From Gemmobacter denitrificans (GTDB lineage: Bacteria; Pseudomonadota; Alphaproteobacteria; Rhodobacterales; Rhodobacteraceae): a stretch of DNA of 64,000 nucleotides. Positions 43,339 through 51,163 of this stretch are shown here, one piece after another (positions within the stretch are counted from its first letter, which is position 1; the number at the start of each line of letters is the position of its first letter). Made by a program: the position numbers and the translations under genes. The stretch is taken from positions 62,001 through 126,000 of the forward strand of contig NZ_JBALHR010000002.1 in the NCBI RefSeq assembly GCF_036964905.1, read 5' to 3'. The notes below the pieces were generated by a model. That model was not told the origin of the DNA. It saw nothing but the letters and a program-made list of their open reading frames with translations, and made no database searches.

Positions 43339-46300
43339 GTGGCAGGTGCTAAGTTGCCGATTGATGAAACAGCAATACGCCTTTGGGCCGAGCGGCACGA
43401 ATGCCGCAGGAACCTGCCAATTCTGGTTCGCCGATTGCTTCGAGAGACAGTACCTTCACTGGTCTCAATGCGCTTCCCGGGAAATGAGGCGGTGGACTTG
43501 GCGGGCCTTGACGGACAAGCAGAAAGTAGCGTTGCAACAAGGTGGGTGCCAGCAGGTCCAAGTATCTGGGAGCTGGGATGTAATCTCGATCCTCGTTCCA
43601 AAGCCCAGGATGACTATCAGAAACGAACGGATCAAATACCCGAAGCGCAGCGATTGAACACACATTTTGTGTTCGTTACGCCACGCCGGTGGAATACTAA
43701 GGATCAATGGCTGACCGAGCGTCGGCAGGCTAGTGAATGGGCCTCCGTTAATGCCTACGATGCAATTGATCTTGAGACTTGGCTGGAAGAGGCACCCGTA
43801 ACTTCTCGATGGCTGGGTGAACTGCTCGGTGTTGCAGAACGCGGAGTAAAGACACCAGAGGAATGGTGGCAAGCATGGGCAACTGCTTCGGTGCCACCAA
43901 TAACCAAGAAGCTTGTCGCTACACGGCGGCACAATGAACGAGCGACATTGTTGCAGAAACTGAGGGACCGAGAGCAAATTGTTCCGGTTCAGGCTGATGA
44001 CAAAGCTGAGGCTGTTGCATTTGTTGTTGCCACCTTGATCGAAGAAGATGCGCTCGACCTTCTTGACAAAACTCTTGTAGCATCATCGGCAGACGCTCGA
44101 ATTCCTTCCAGTTCAAATCATCTGATAGTAATTTCAGATGTTGCTGAAGGCGTTGAGCTAGATTTTGGTGATCGCCGGAATTTGACCATTGTGCGCACCT
44201 ATCCCAAAGGGCGTCTCGATGTCCGTGAGCCCTTATTGCTTTCACATGTGCCCTCAGAGACTTTTCGGTCTCAGCTCGAAGAGATGGGAATTCCCCGCGA
44301 CGAAGCTGAAACTTTGGCACGAAAGGTCGGGCACTCAGTTCCAGTCCTGCGTAGACAACTTTCCCGTGACCCAGATGTTCGTCGACCGGTATGGGCAAGG
44401 GATCGCCCCTCGGCTAAGCGGTTGCTCCCATTTGCTCTGGCAGGTTCTTGGGTCGAACGTGAGAACGTGGATGACGCGAGCATTGTTGAGCTTCTTGGGG
44501 AGATAGAAGCAGGAGAACTAGTAGAAGTTCGAGATGCTTTGCTTGCGCTTGATGATGCTCCGATTGCAAGATACGGGAACGTCAATGTAGTCGTTTCGCA
44601 GTTGGATGCCATTTTCGCAGTTGGGCCGCATATTGAAAGAGGTGATCTTGATCGGTTTTTCGCACTTGTTCCCGAGTTGCTGGGCGATAGAGACCCGGCG
44701 TTAGACCTGCCGCAAGATCAATGGTACATGGCGGGCGTGCTCGGGCACGGGAGGAAGTTTTCGAATGCACTTCTTTCTGGTGTGGGGGACGCTCTGTGTA
44801 TACTCTCCGTCCATGGATCAGAAATCTGCGGAAATAGACTTGGCGTTGATTTAGCATTTCGTGCGGGCCAAGTAGTTCGTGATCTGATGCTCAATGCGAC
44901 CGAAGACCGCTGGCTATCAATTCGTGGCTACCTTAGAACCTTAGCCGAAGCGGCCCCGTCTGTATTTCTTGATTGCTTGGAGGCGGAGCTCCGGAAGCCG
45001 GAGCCGCCTATTAGGGCGATAATGGGGACGACAGAGGGTTTTGTGAGTGGTGAATGCCTGCGCACAAATTTACTCTGGGCCCTTGAATTGCTCGCGTGGC
45101 ACCCCGTTCACTTCTCCCGTGTGGCGGAAATCGTTTTCGAGCTGAGACGTCTAGAAGCCGCTGACAACTGGTCAAATTCGCCCAAGTCTACAGCACGTTC
45201 TTTGTTCTTGGCGTGGTTGCCCGCTACCGCACTGAGCGTCGGCGACCGGATGCAAGTTTTACGCCGAATGTCAGGGCGTTTTCGTAACCCAGTTCTAGAC
45301 GTTTGCATGTGTTTGTTGCCCGGCGGTAGCCCTGGTTTCGCGACACGTACAGCACGACCTCACTGGAGAGAGCTTGCGGCGGAAGTGCCGGAGCCAACCA
45401 ACGGCGACGTGCGTCTTGCAGCAATCGAAGCAAGTCACCTCATGCTTGACATGTCCCCATTCACGAAAGGGGAACTTGAACGACTTCTTGAGGTGTCGAC
45501 CCGCCTCCACCCTGATGATTTTTCTCGGTTGATTTTGGAGGTTGAGCGATGGTCGCTCGCTGCCGGCGATGAAGACAAGGCTGAGTTGCGACATCAGCTG
45601 CGGCGGCGAGACGTGATGAGAGCCTATCAGGAAGGTGAAGAGGCCGAGGAACTCGCGGCTGGGCTCCACCGAATGGAGGTCGCACTCGAACCTCAGTCAC
45701 CAACTGCGCGGCATCGATGGTTATTTGAAAGCCCTTACGTCGAGTGGCGTGCACTTGTTCAGGAAGAGGGTGAAGGGCGGATGTCTTGGCAAGAGCGAAA
45801 TGCGCTGGTCGAGGATAGACGCCGTACTGCACTAGCCGAGATTGAGGCGCAGATGGGACTTGACGCCATAATGCCATTCGCCCTGAGCGTTAAGCACCCA
45901 GAGTTGGTTGCTCAGATATTGGTCCCACAAGGGGCGCCAGTTGATAGCACTTGCCAATGGATTGAAGCCACATTGCGGGGAGGCATAACTGAAAAGTCCA
46001 GTTCGTTTCTGCGGCAACTACTCTGGAGCGCTGCACAAAACGACATTCGAGCTGTTGTAGGGAGATTGATGGACGTTGGATTGCTTTCTGAGGCAGACGT
46101 TCGGCAACGATTTGCCGAGCATCTGCCAGGTACTTCTTTAGGCTGGGAAGTCGCTGAGATGTTAGGGCCGGATGTTGCGTCGGCGTTCTGGAGCACGGCA
46201 TCAATTCGCATCTGGGATGATACAACCCCGGAGGCGGCCGACTACGCCGTAGCGAGACTTCTTCAAGAGCAGCGCCCGAGATCAGCTTTTTCTTCGCTTT

Positions 46301-47145
46301 CTCTGAGCAGAAATTTGCTTTCCGCAGAACGCTGGGTTGAAATTCTTCAGGCGATTTCTAGAGGTGAAGAACCGGATGGTCCTTTTCCAAACTCTCACCA
46401 TCTAGATGAAGTGTTTCAACTCCTCGATGCCGAAGCTGAAGTGGCGGACCATCAGATTGCGGGTTTAGAACTACCGTTTGTCCCCTTACTTTGCAGCTAT
46501 GGACATAGAAACCACGAAAGAACTCTTGCAGTTCATCGGGAAATGGCACGCGATCCAGCATTGTTTGTTCAATTGCTGAGTTGGCACTATCGTCGACGAG
46601 ATGGAGCAATTGACCCTGATCATGAAGCTTTGTCAGCCGAACGCCGGAAGTTTCTTGCCGAGTTAGCTTATCACACTCTTGAAGGCTGGAACCGCATACC
46701 GGGTATAGGCCAGGACGGCACTGTTTCTCAGTTTGAGTTTAACGCTTGGGCCGAGCAAGCTATGCAAATGGCTGATGCTGCCGATAGAAGAGAAGTTGCA
46801 GAAATCCACTTTGGGGCCTTGCTGGCGCGTTTTGCTCGCAAGAGGGCATGGGACGACTGGCTTCCGACTTGCGTCCTCGATTTTCTTGATCGTCCTGAAT
46901 GTGCTGGCCTAAGAGAGCGTTTCGATCTCGGGGTAAGAAATGCTCGTGGTGTCACCACCCGCAGTCCGTTTGACGGTGGGGAGCAGGAAAGGCGACTGGC
47001 AGGACGCTACCGTGAACTCGCGGGCCGTTATGGGAACTCACACCCGCGAGTAGCCGAAATGCTCGTCACCATAGCGGAAAGTTATGAGTGGGACGCACGG
47101 CGTGAAGATGAGCGAGCTGCTGTCGGTGAACGCTGGCACCCATGA
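43339..47145 (+). CDS. Large 1268-aa cargo protein, candidate anti-phage effector (nuclease-like N-terminus, helical body)
   Basis: I cannot name this family with certainty. Base and codon use are clearly AT-richer than all neighbours, a sign of separate acquisition. The N-terminus (about 12-165) could be a PD-(D/E)xK-like nuclease fold: E50, D53 and D58 (GNEAVDLAGLDGQ), E78 (WELG) and K88, followed by YQKRT and a FVFVTPRRW strand; the ExK motif is not canonical. Residues about 190-330 are laid out like a STAND NTPase but with no Walker A (QADDKAEAVAF sits where it would be). The remaining ~900 residues are helical with repeated hydrophobic spacing (ERGDLDRFFALVPELLGDRD, WLSIRGYLRTLAEAAPSVFL, LLWALELLAWHP). 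No membrane segment or signal. It begins with GTG without a clear ribosome site. Location as sole large cargo on a tRNA island suggests defence. Confidence 0.7.
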   Translation: MAGAKLPIDETAIRLWAERHECRRNLPILVRRLLRETVPSLVSMRFPGNEAVDLAGLDGQAESSVATRWVPAGPSIWELGCNLDPRSKAQDDYQKRTDQIPEAQRLNTHFVFVTPRRWNTKDQWLTERRQASEWASVNAYDAIDLETWLEEAPVTSRWLGELLGVAERGVKTPEEWWQAWATASVPPITKKLVATRRHNERATLLQKLRDREQIVPVQADDKAEAVAFVVATLIEEDALDLLDKTLVASSADARIPSSSNHLIVISDVAEGVELDFGDRRNLTIVRTYPKGRLDVREPLLLSHVPSETFRSQLEEMGIPRDEAETLARKVGHSVPVLRRQLSRDPDVRRPVWARDRPSAKRLLPFALAGSWVERENVDDASIVELLGEIEAGELVEVRDALLALDDAPIARYGNVNVVVSQLDAIFAVGPHIERGDLDRFFALVPELLGDRDPALDLPQDQWYMAGVLGHGRKFSNALLSGVGDALCILSVHGSEICGNRLGVDLAFRAGQVVRDLMLNATEDRWLSIRGYLRTLAEAAPSVFLDCLEAELRKPEPPIRAIMGTTEGFVSGECLRTNLLWALELLAWHPVHFSRVAEIVFELRRLEAADNWSNSPKSTARSLFLAWLPATALSVGDRMQVLRRMSGRFRNPVLDVCMCLLPGGSPGFATRTARPHWRELAAEVPEPTNGDVRLAAIEASHLMLDMSPFTKGELERLLEVSTRLHPDDFSRLILEVERWSLAAGDEDKAELRHQLRRRDVMRAYQEGEEAEELAAGLHRMEVALEPQSPTARHRWLFESPYVEWRALVQEEGEGRMSWQERNALVEDRRRTALAEIEAQMGLDAIMPFALSVKHPELVAQILVPQGAPVDSTCQWIEATLRGGITEKSSSFLRQLLWSAAQNDIRAVVGRLMDVGLLSEADVRQRFAEHLPGTSLGWEVAEMLGPDVASAFWSTASIRIWDDTTPEAADYAVARLLQEQRPRSAFSSLSLSRNLLSAERWVEILQAISRGEEPDGPFPNSHHLDEVFQLLDAEAEVADHQIAGLELPFVPLLCSYGHRNHERTLAVHREMARDPALFVQLLSWHYRRRDGAIDPDHEALSAERRKFLAELAYHTLEGWNRIPGIGQDGTVSQFEFNAWAEQAMQMADAADRREVAEIHFGALLARFARKRAWDDWLPTCVLDFLDRPECAGLRERFDLGVRNARGVTTRSPFDGGEQERRLAGRYRELAGRYGNSHPRVAEMLVTIAESYEWDARREDERAAVGERWHP

Positions 47146-47185
47146 ATTTCGGCGCGGTGACGGTTTGGCCTTCAGAACGGAACGC

Positions 47186-47551
47186 CTAGACGCCTGAAAT
47201 TGGCGGGATTTTCTTGCCGGTTTTCTTCGGGCGCGGAATGGCAAGCGCCTCGGTCTGGGTGACGATGGTTCGCAGTTCCTCGTCCGTCAGCGCGGCAGCG
47301 GCGACGTTCAGCCGATCCAGAAGCCGCGCCCGTGCGGTCTGCGGCGGCGGGTCTGTCAGTCCAAGCAGGTGATCGGCGGAGGTGTTCAGAACGCGGGCGA
47401 TCTTGGCCAGCGTCATGAGGTCCGGCTCACGCTGATCGTTGGCGTAGTTGGCATAGCGGCGCTCGTCCAACTCGCATAGCCGGGCGGCTTGCGCGTTGGA
47501 AATGCCGAGGTCAGCGGCCCGCTCCTTCAGTCGTTTTGCAAAAATATCCAT
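47186..47551 (-). CDS. XRE-family transcriptional repressor
   Basis: A 121-aa protein with an N-terminal lambda-repressor-type helix-turn-helix (about 8-62: ISNAQAARLCELDERRYANYANDQREPDLMTLAKIARVLN and HLLGLTD) and a short C-terminal tail. The ATG at 47551 abuts a perfect CCGGAAC/GTTCCGG dyad with no ribosome site, so the mRNA may be leaderless and the dyad autoregulatory. It is divergent from the PH-like membrane protein gene and convergent with the large cargo gene, making it the probable lysogeny-type switch of the element. Confidence 0.9.
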   Translation of the reverse strand: MDIFAKRLKERAADLGISNAQAARLCELDERRYANYANDQREPDLMTLAKIARVLNTSADHLLGLTDPPPQTARARLLDRLNVAAAALTDEELRTIVTQTEALAIPRPKKTGKKIPPISGV

Positions 47552-47625
47552 CCGGAACGTTCTGTTCCGGAAAAACCGTTACCGCCATGAATGTTATGGG
47601 CATATGATACAGAACGAAATGTTCT
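47552..47625. promoter_or_regulatory. Divergent control region with two GAAC/GTTC operators
   Basis: Operator 1 is CCGGAACGTTCTGTTCCGG (47552-47570; 7-bp arms, 5-base spacer). Operator 2 is AGAACgaaatGTTCT (47611-47625; 5-bp arms, 5-base spacer). Between them TATGAT (47603-47608), with TTACCG (47579-47584) 18 bases upstream, could drive the PH-like gene. Operator 2 would overlap the start of transcription, a layout expected for XRE repression. Confidence 0.6.
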
Positions 47626-47639
47626 TACTCGGTGCATCC

Positions 47640-48092
47640 ATGACCCCAGAACCTTCCATCCCCGCCCATGTGACCCTCGCCCTGGGTGAGGAAGTTGTCC
47701 ATGTCTCGCCATGGTCCAAAGGTGGCATGGTCGCGCAAGTCCTGCTCCTTGCTCTCCCCCTATCTGGGCTATCCCTGTTGCTGATCGCAAAAGGTGGGGA
47801 GGTTCTGGGCGTCGGGATTGTCTTCGGAGTGCTGGCCGCGATCACCTACACCTTGGCTCATTTGTCATGGCAGGGGCGGCTGGCGGTGGTGACGACGCGC
47901 AACGTTCTGTTCGTTGCCGGGCTGAGCAAGACGGTGCGGGCGATCCCGCTGGAACAAATCAACCAAGTGACTGTCGCGCCGGGTCTCGTGACGGTGCGCA
48001 CGGGGTCGATCCTGAATACCCTGCTTCTGCGCGTCACAGATGCTGAGGTCTTGGCCGAGAAGATCGAGCAGGCGCGTCAGGTTCGAACCTAG
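47640..48092 (+). CDS. PH-domain-like (bPH2/YdbT-type) membrane protein
   Basis: A 150-aa protein with two membrane helices (about 28-48 and 52-75) followed by a short beta-rich domain typical of bacterial PH-like proteins (RLAVVTTRNVLFVAGLSKTVRAIPLEQINQV, then VRTGSILNTLLLRVTDAEVLAEKI). The ATG at 47640 is chosen because upstream ATGs in frame (47604, 47619) lie on the presumed promoter and operator 2. Function unknown. Membrane proteins of this kind on small islands can be superinfection-exclusion or abortive-infection factors, but no direct evidence is present. Confidence 0.7.
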   Translation: MTPEPSIPAHVTLALGEEVVHVSPWSKGGMVAQVLLLALPLSGLSLLLIAKGGEVLGVGIVFGVLAAITYTLAHLSWQGRLAVVTTRNVLFVAGLSKTVRAIPLEQINQVTVAPGLVTVRTGSILNTLLLRVTDAEVLAEKIEQARQVRT

Positions 48093-48170
48093 GCTATGGG
48101 AGGCTGAGCGTCGAGAGAGGCTCACAGAGCGGGCCTGCGCTCACGGTATCCCCTCACCCCCGCATACCGA

Positions 48171-48488
48171 TCAGGCCGTTTCTGGGCCGCCTTGACGCGC
48201 CTGTCGCAGTTCCACCAGCCCTAACCTCAGTTCTCGGACCTCAGCTTCCAGCGCAGACAGCCGTTCGTCTGGTGATCCACCCGCCGCCGCTCGCTTTGCA
48301 GCCTTGATCCAGTCTGTGCCGGGGGCATCCGATTTGAGCGACTGCTCAAGACGCCAAACAATTTCTGCGTTCAGAGACCGGCCACTGGCCAGAGCCTGCT
48401 CTTCGATCTGCTGCTTCAACTCGGGCTGCATCCGCAACCCGAAGGGTGCGATGCTTGCGATCTTGCGGTCTGACGGTGATGCTTTCAT
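48171..48488 (-). CDS. Arc-family ribbon-helix-helix regulator with coiled-coil tail
   Basis: A 105-aa protein. Residues about 14-52 (PFGLRMQPELKQQIEEQALASGRSLNAEIVWRLEQSL) match the Arc-like ribbon-helix-helix domain. A helical C-terminal segment (SALEAEVRELRLGLVELRQA) suggests coiled-coil assembly. It is divergent from a second, shorter Arc-like protein, with a dyad-rich region between. Confidence 0.85.
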   Translation of the reverse strand: MKASPSDRKIASIAPFGLRMQPELKQQIEEQALASGRSLNAEIVWRLEQSLKSDAPGTDWIKAAKRAAAGGSPDERLSALEAEVRELRLGLVELRQARQGGPETA

Positions 48489-48491
48489 GGC

Positions 48492-48554
48492 GGCATCATA
48501 ATGTAATTATTCTGGCTTGTGCAAGTAACATCATTTAAGTTACATCATGTAACT
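48492..48554. promoter_or_regulatory. Operator-like repeats between the two ribbon-helix-helix genes
   Basis: AGTTACATCATGTAACT (48538-48554) is a perfect dyad (6-bp arms, 5-base spacer). GTAAC (48525-48529) and GTTAC (48539-48543) form an overlapping dyad, and (A/G)CATCAT recurs at 48493, 48528 and 48542. The stretch is strikingly AT-rich, as a shared divergent promoter would be. Confidence 0.55.
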
Positions 48555-48573
48555 AAGAAAATGGAGACTGCAC

Positions 48574-48744
48574 ATGAACCAGACCCCAAACCCCTTTGGT
48601 CTTCGTCTGCCGCCCAAGATGCGCCAGTGGATCACCGAAAGGGCTAAGCGGAACCGACGCAGCATCAACGGTGAGATCGTCCATCTGCTCGGGCGCGTCC
48701 TCGAAAACGACGAACGGGGAGGCGTTGACCATGGGCAAAGCTAA
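48574..48744 (+). CDS. Small Arc-family ribbon-helix-helix protein
   Basis: A 56-aa protein, MNQTPNPFGLRLPPKMRQWI..., with the Arc motif FGLRLPPKMRQWITERAKRN followed by the NGEIVHLLGRVLEN helix. It begins after AATGGAG. Its 3' end overlaps the next gene by 14 bases in another frame. It probably acts as repressor or excisionase-like factor at the operators just upstream and controls the integrase operon. Confidence 0.8.
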   Translation: MNQTPNPFGLRLPPKMRQWITERAKRNRRSINGEIVHLLGRVLENDERGGVDHGQS

Positions 48745-48991
48745 GCTGCCACCTCTGACCGAAGGCAAGACCAGCGGGTTCCACTGGGCCAAGAAGGCGG
48801 CGGCCCGTGCGATGCCTGCCAAGAAGTTCTCTGTCATTGAGGGCAAGCGCGTTCTCAAGATGCTTGAGGAGAAGGGCCTCAAGCCTCTGGCATTGGAGGT
48901 GGCCCCCGATGGTGGTTTTCGCTTTGAAGTAGCGCCCCTGTCAGGCCCCATTTCTGAGCCCACCGAAAACCCTTGGGACGCGGTGCTTTGA
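48731..48991 (+). CDS. Small hypothetical protein preceding the integrase
   Basis: An 86-aa protein of unknown family: basic N-terminal half (MGKAKLPPLTEGKTSGFHWAK, KKAAARAMPAKKF), then a short alpha/beta-like segment (VLKMLEEKGLKPLALEV, GGFRFEV). It overlaps the ribbon-helix-helix gene (14 bases) and ends 1 base before the integrase start, so the three are almost certainly one operon. An accessory role in integration or excision is inferred from position only. Confidence 0.7.
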   Translation: MGKAKLPPLTEGKTSGFHWAKKAAARAMPAKKFSVIEGKRVLKMLEEKGLKPLALEVAPDGGFRFEVAPLSGPISEPTENPWDAVL

Positions 48992-48992
48992 T

Positions 48993-50054
48993 ATGGGCAA
49001 GCGTGAAGTCTCATTCGTGCATTTGCACGTCTACAATGATCGGCACGGCAAGACCCGCGCCTATTACAAGCCGCAGGGCGGCAAGGGCATTGCTCTGCCT
49101 TTGCCGGTCGGAAGCCCCGAGTTCCTGCTGGCCTATGCAAAGGCCGTGGAGGGGAAGAAGCTGGAGCGGGCCAAAGCCAAAGCGCCGACGGTCAAGGATA
49201 CGTTCCGGGACTTGCTGCGGCTCTACCTCGGGTCGCCCCTCTACATGAAGCTCAGCCCAAGTTCGAAGCGCAACTACCGGCTCATTCTTGAAAAGTTCTG
49301 CGAAAAATACGGAGACTGGCCCGTGTCTCGGTTCTCACGGCAGCACGCCTCCGCCATTCTGACCAAGCTCAGCTACACGCCGGAAGCGGCCAACACGTTG
49401 ATGAAGCGGCTGCGCCTGCTTCTGAATTTCGCCGTGGATATCGGCATGATCCCTTCGAACCCGATGGCGGGGATGAAGGGCTACAAGTCCGATAGTGAGG
49501 GCTATCACGACTGGACCGAGGAAGAGATCGCGCAGTTCATGGCTCGTCACCCGCTGGGAACCAAGGCGCATTTGGCCCTGATGCTGATGCTATGCACCGG
49601 GCAGCGCAAGTCTGATGCTGTCAGGATGGGGTGGGGCGATGTTGCCAACGGGATGATCCGGGTTCGTCAGCAAAAAACCGGAACCCCCTTGATGATCCCC
49701 ATCCTCCCGGCGCTGCAGGCGGCATTGGCCGACTTGCCCAAGGACGCACCTGCCTTCTTGCTGACGGAGTATGGTCGCCCTTACTCAGCGGCTGGCTTCG
49801 GAAACTGGATGCGGGATCGGTGCGACGAGGCGGGGCTGCCCAACTGCGCATCGCATGGTTTGCGCAAGGCTTGTGCCCGGCGCTTGGCCGAGGCGGGATG
49901 CACCCATCACGAAATCAAGGCGATCACCGGCCACAAGACAGACGCAGAGGTGCGCCGCTACACGGCGAAAGCCGACCAAGTTCTGCTCGCTCACAGCGCT
50001 TTCGAGAAACTGCAAGACACCGCCAACAACCCGAAACCTGCTAACCCCCTCTAA
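48993..50054 (+). CDS. int: Tyrosine integrase of the tRNA-Glu element
   Basis: A 353-aa tyrosine recombinase: an arm-binding-like N-terminus (about 1-60), a core-binding domain (about 65-155), and a catalytic domain with R205 (TGQRKSD), K228, H288 and R291 (HGLR), H314 (GHKT) and nucleophile Y323 (RRYTAKA). It lies 57 bases from the tRNA-Glu att core and reads toward it, the standard position for a tRNA-targeting integrase. Confidence 0.94.
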   Translation: MGKREVSFVHLHVYNDRHGKTRAYYKPQGGKGIALPLPVGSPEFLLAYAKAVEGKKLERAKAKAPTVKDTFRDLLRLYLGSPLYMKLSPSSKRNYRLILEKFCEKYGDWPVSRFSRQHASAILTKLSYTPEAANTLMKRLRLLLNFAVDIGMIPSNPMAGMKGYKSDSEGYHDWTEEEIAQFMARHPLGTKAHLALMLMLCTGQRKSDAVRMGWGDVANGMIRVRQQKTGTPLMIPILPALQAALADLPKDAPAFLLTEYGRPYSAAGFGNWMRDRCDEAGLPNCASHGLRKACARRLAEAGCTHHEIKAITGHKTDAEVRRYTAKADQVLLAHSAFEKLQDTANNPKPANPL

Positions 50055-50064
50055 GAGGTTAGCA
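50039..50064. repeat. Right-end inverted TGCTAACC pair over the integrase stop
   Basis: TGCTAACC (50039-50046) and GGTTAGCA (50057-50064) form an inverted repeat that spans the integrase stop codon. The same 8-mer is near attL. It can be read as paired integrase arm sites or as a transcription-end hairpin; the left-end copies favour the former. Confidence 0.45.
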
Positions 50065-50110
50065 AACACGAGGAAAAACCCCATGCATTCCAATATCTTA
50101 GCGGAGGAAG

Positions 50111-50125
50111 TGGCAGCCCGTAGGG
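50111..50125. repeat. attR: 15-bp core inside the tRNA-Glu 3' end
   Basis: TGGCAGCCCGTAGGG covers the CCA, discriminator and 3' acceptor strand of tRNA-Glu. The tRNA is left intact by the insertion. Confidence 0.85.
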
Positions 50126-50185
50126 GAGTCGAACCCCTCTTCCCAGGTTGAAAACCTGGTGTCCTAACCGATAGACGAACGGGCC
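50111..50185 (-). tRNA. tRNA-Glu (anticodon TTC)
   Basis: Read on the minus strand, the acceptor arms GGCCCGT and ACGGGCT pair (terminal G-U). The D-arm contains CGGTTAGG, the anticodon stem CCAGG/CCTGG flanks the loop TTTTCAA (anticodon TTC), and the T-arm is GGGGTTCGACTCCCC. CCA is encoded (TGG at 50111-50113). It serves as integration site of the adjacent element. Confidence 0.96.
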
Positions 50186-50246
50186 ACTGTCGGTCTGGCG
50201 GCTGTCTAGTGCAGCCGCCAGACTGCTGCAAGCGGAAAATGTGGGG

Positions 50247-51050
50247 TCAGCGGTCGATTTTCGCGCCCATGATGGCGATGGCCTGCTGGTAGACCGTGGC
50301 CGCGTTCCATTCCTTGATCACGGCGAAATTCGGCTCGCCTTCCTGATAGCCCGCACCGGGGCGCCAGCCCTTCTGTGCCAGGAAATTCGCAGTCGAGGCC
50401 AATGCATCGGCCTGTTTGGTCAGGTCAATTCGGCCATCCCCATCGCCATCGACGCCATAGCGCAGCGCATTGCCGGGCAGGAACTGGGTGTGACCCAACT
50501 CGCCATGTTTGGCCCCCACGGTCTTGGTCGTGATGGCACCCTGATCCACCAGCATCAGGGCGGCAATCAGATGGGGGGTGAAGAAATCGCTGCGGCGGCA
50601 ATCATAGGCCAGCGTCGCGATGGCCGAGACGACATTGCTGTCGCCCATGAAGCCGCCAAAGGCGGTTTCCATCCCGTGAATGGCAAGGATCACCCCGGCC
50701 GGCACACCGAAACGCGCCTCAAGGTTCTGATACAGGCCCGGATTGCCCGCCTTGCGCTTGCGCCCCTGGGCCACGATCGTATCGGCACCGCGCACCTTGA
50801 GGAATTTCTCAAGACTGTACTTGAAGCTTTTCTGGTTGCGGTCGGCGGCGATGGTCTTGGTGGCATAGCTGCTGCCCATCAGCGCAGCGATACCCCGTTC
50901 GCCAACCCCGGCGGCGGCAGCTTCCTGCGCCATGACCGGTTTCCAGTTTTCGTAATCGGCGCCCGTGTTGCTGCAAGGGGCTGCCAGCGCGGTGCCGGAC
51001 AGCAGCGCCGCAGTGGCAAGGCTGATGAAGAATGACTTGAGCGGAAACAC
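50247..51050 (-). CDS. Lytic murein transglycosylase (MltB/SLT_2 type, GH103)
   Basis: A 267-aa periplasmic enzyme cleaving peptidoglycan with formation of 1,6-anhydroMurNAc. The GTG at 51050, preceded by GGAG at the right spacing, begins a Sec signal peptide (FPLKSFFISLATAALLSGTALA). The mature domain shows IHGMETAFGGFMGD with the catalytic glutamate, ALMLVDQGA, and GHTQFLPGNALRYGVDGDGD. It lacks a lipobox, so a soluble MltB-like (SltB) form is likely. Before the element inserted, this gene and tRNA-Glu would have followed the exonuclease gene closely. Confidence 0.9.
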   Translation of the reverse strand: MFPLKSFFISLATAALLSGTALAAPCSNTGADYENWKPVMAQEAAAAGVGERGIAALMGSSYATKTIAADRNQKSFKYSLEKFLKVRGADTIVAQGRKRKAGNPGLYQNLEARFGVPAGVILAIHGMETAFGGFMGDSNVVSAIATLAYDCRRSDFFTPHLIAALMLVDQGAITTKTVGAKHGELGHTQFLPGNALRYGVDGDGDGRIDLTKQADALASTANFLAQKGWRPGAGYQEGEPNFAVIKEWNAATVYQQAIAIMGAKIDR

Positions 51051-51163
51051 CTGAAACTCCCGTAGCGTGTCTGCCGGGCAGTTTAGGGGCTTCGCGTTTG
51101 CACGCAAGCGATCTGCAGGGGGAAAAGCCCCGCAAACCCATCACATCCTTGCAGAACGCCCGC

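Larger units (their letters stand above)
39790..50125. mobile_element. Integrated element (~10.3 kb) in the 3' end of tRNA-Glu
   Basis: A 15-bp direct repeat TGGCAGCCCGTAGGG occurs at 39790-39804 and again at 50111-50125, where it is the 3' end of tRNA-Glu. The integrase gene (48993-50054) adjoins the tRNA. Between the repeats lie only accessory genes: winged-helix protein, RarA-C-like protein, second recombinase, the 1268-aa cargo, XRE and ribbon-helix-helix regulators. There are no conjugation, capsid or terminase genes, so it is a small island or satellite-like element rather than a prophage or ICE. The 43.3-47.1 kb cargo is visibly AT-richer than the flanks. Confidence 0.88.

Noticed and set aside
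47552..47570. The GAAC/GTTC dyad as a LexA (SOS) box
   Set aside because: The alphaproteobacterial LexA box is a direct repeat GTTC-N7-GTTC; here the half-sites are inverted with 5-base spacing, which suits the adjacent XRE repressor better.
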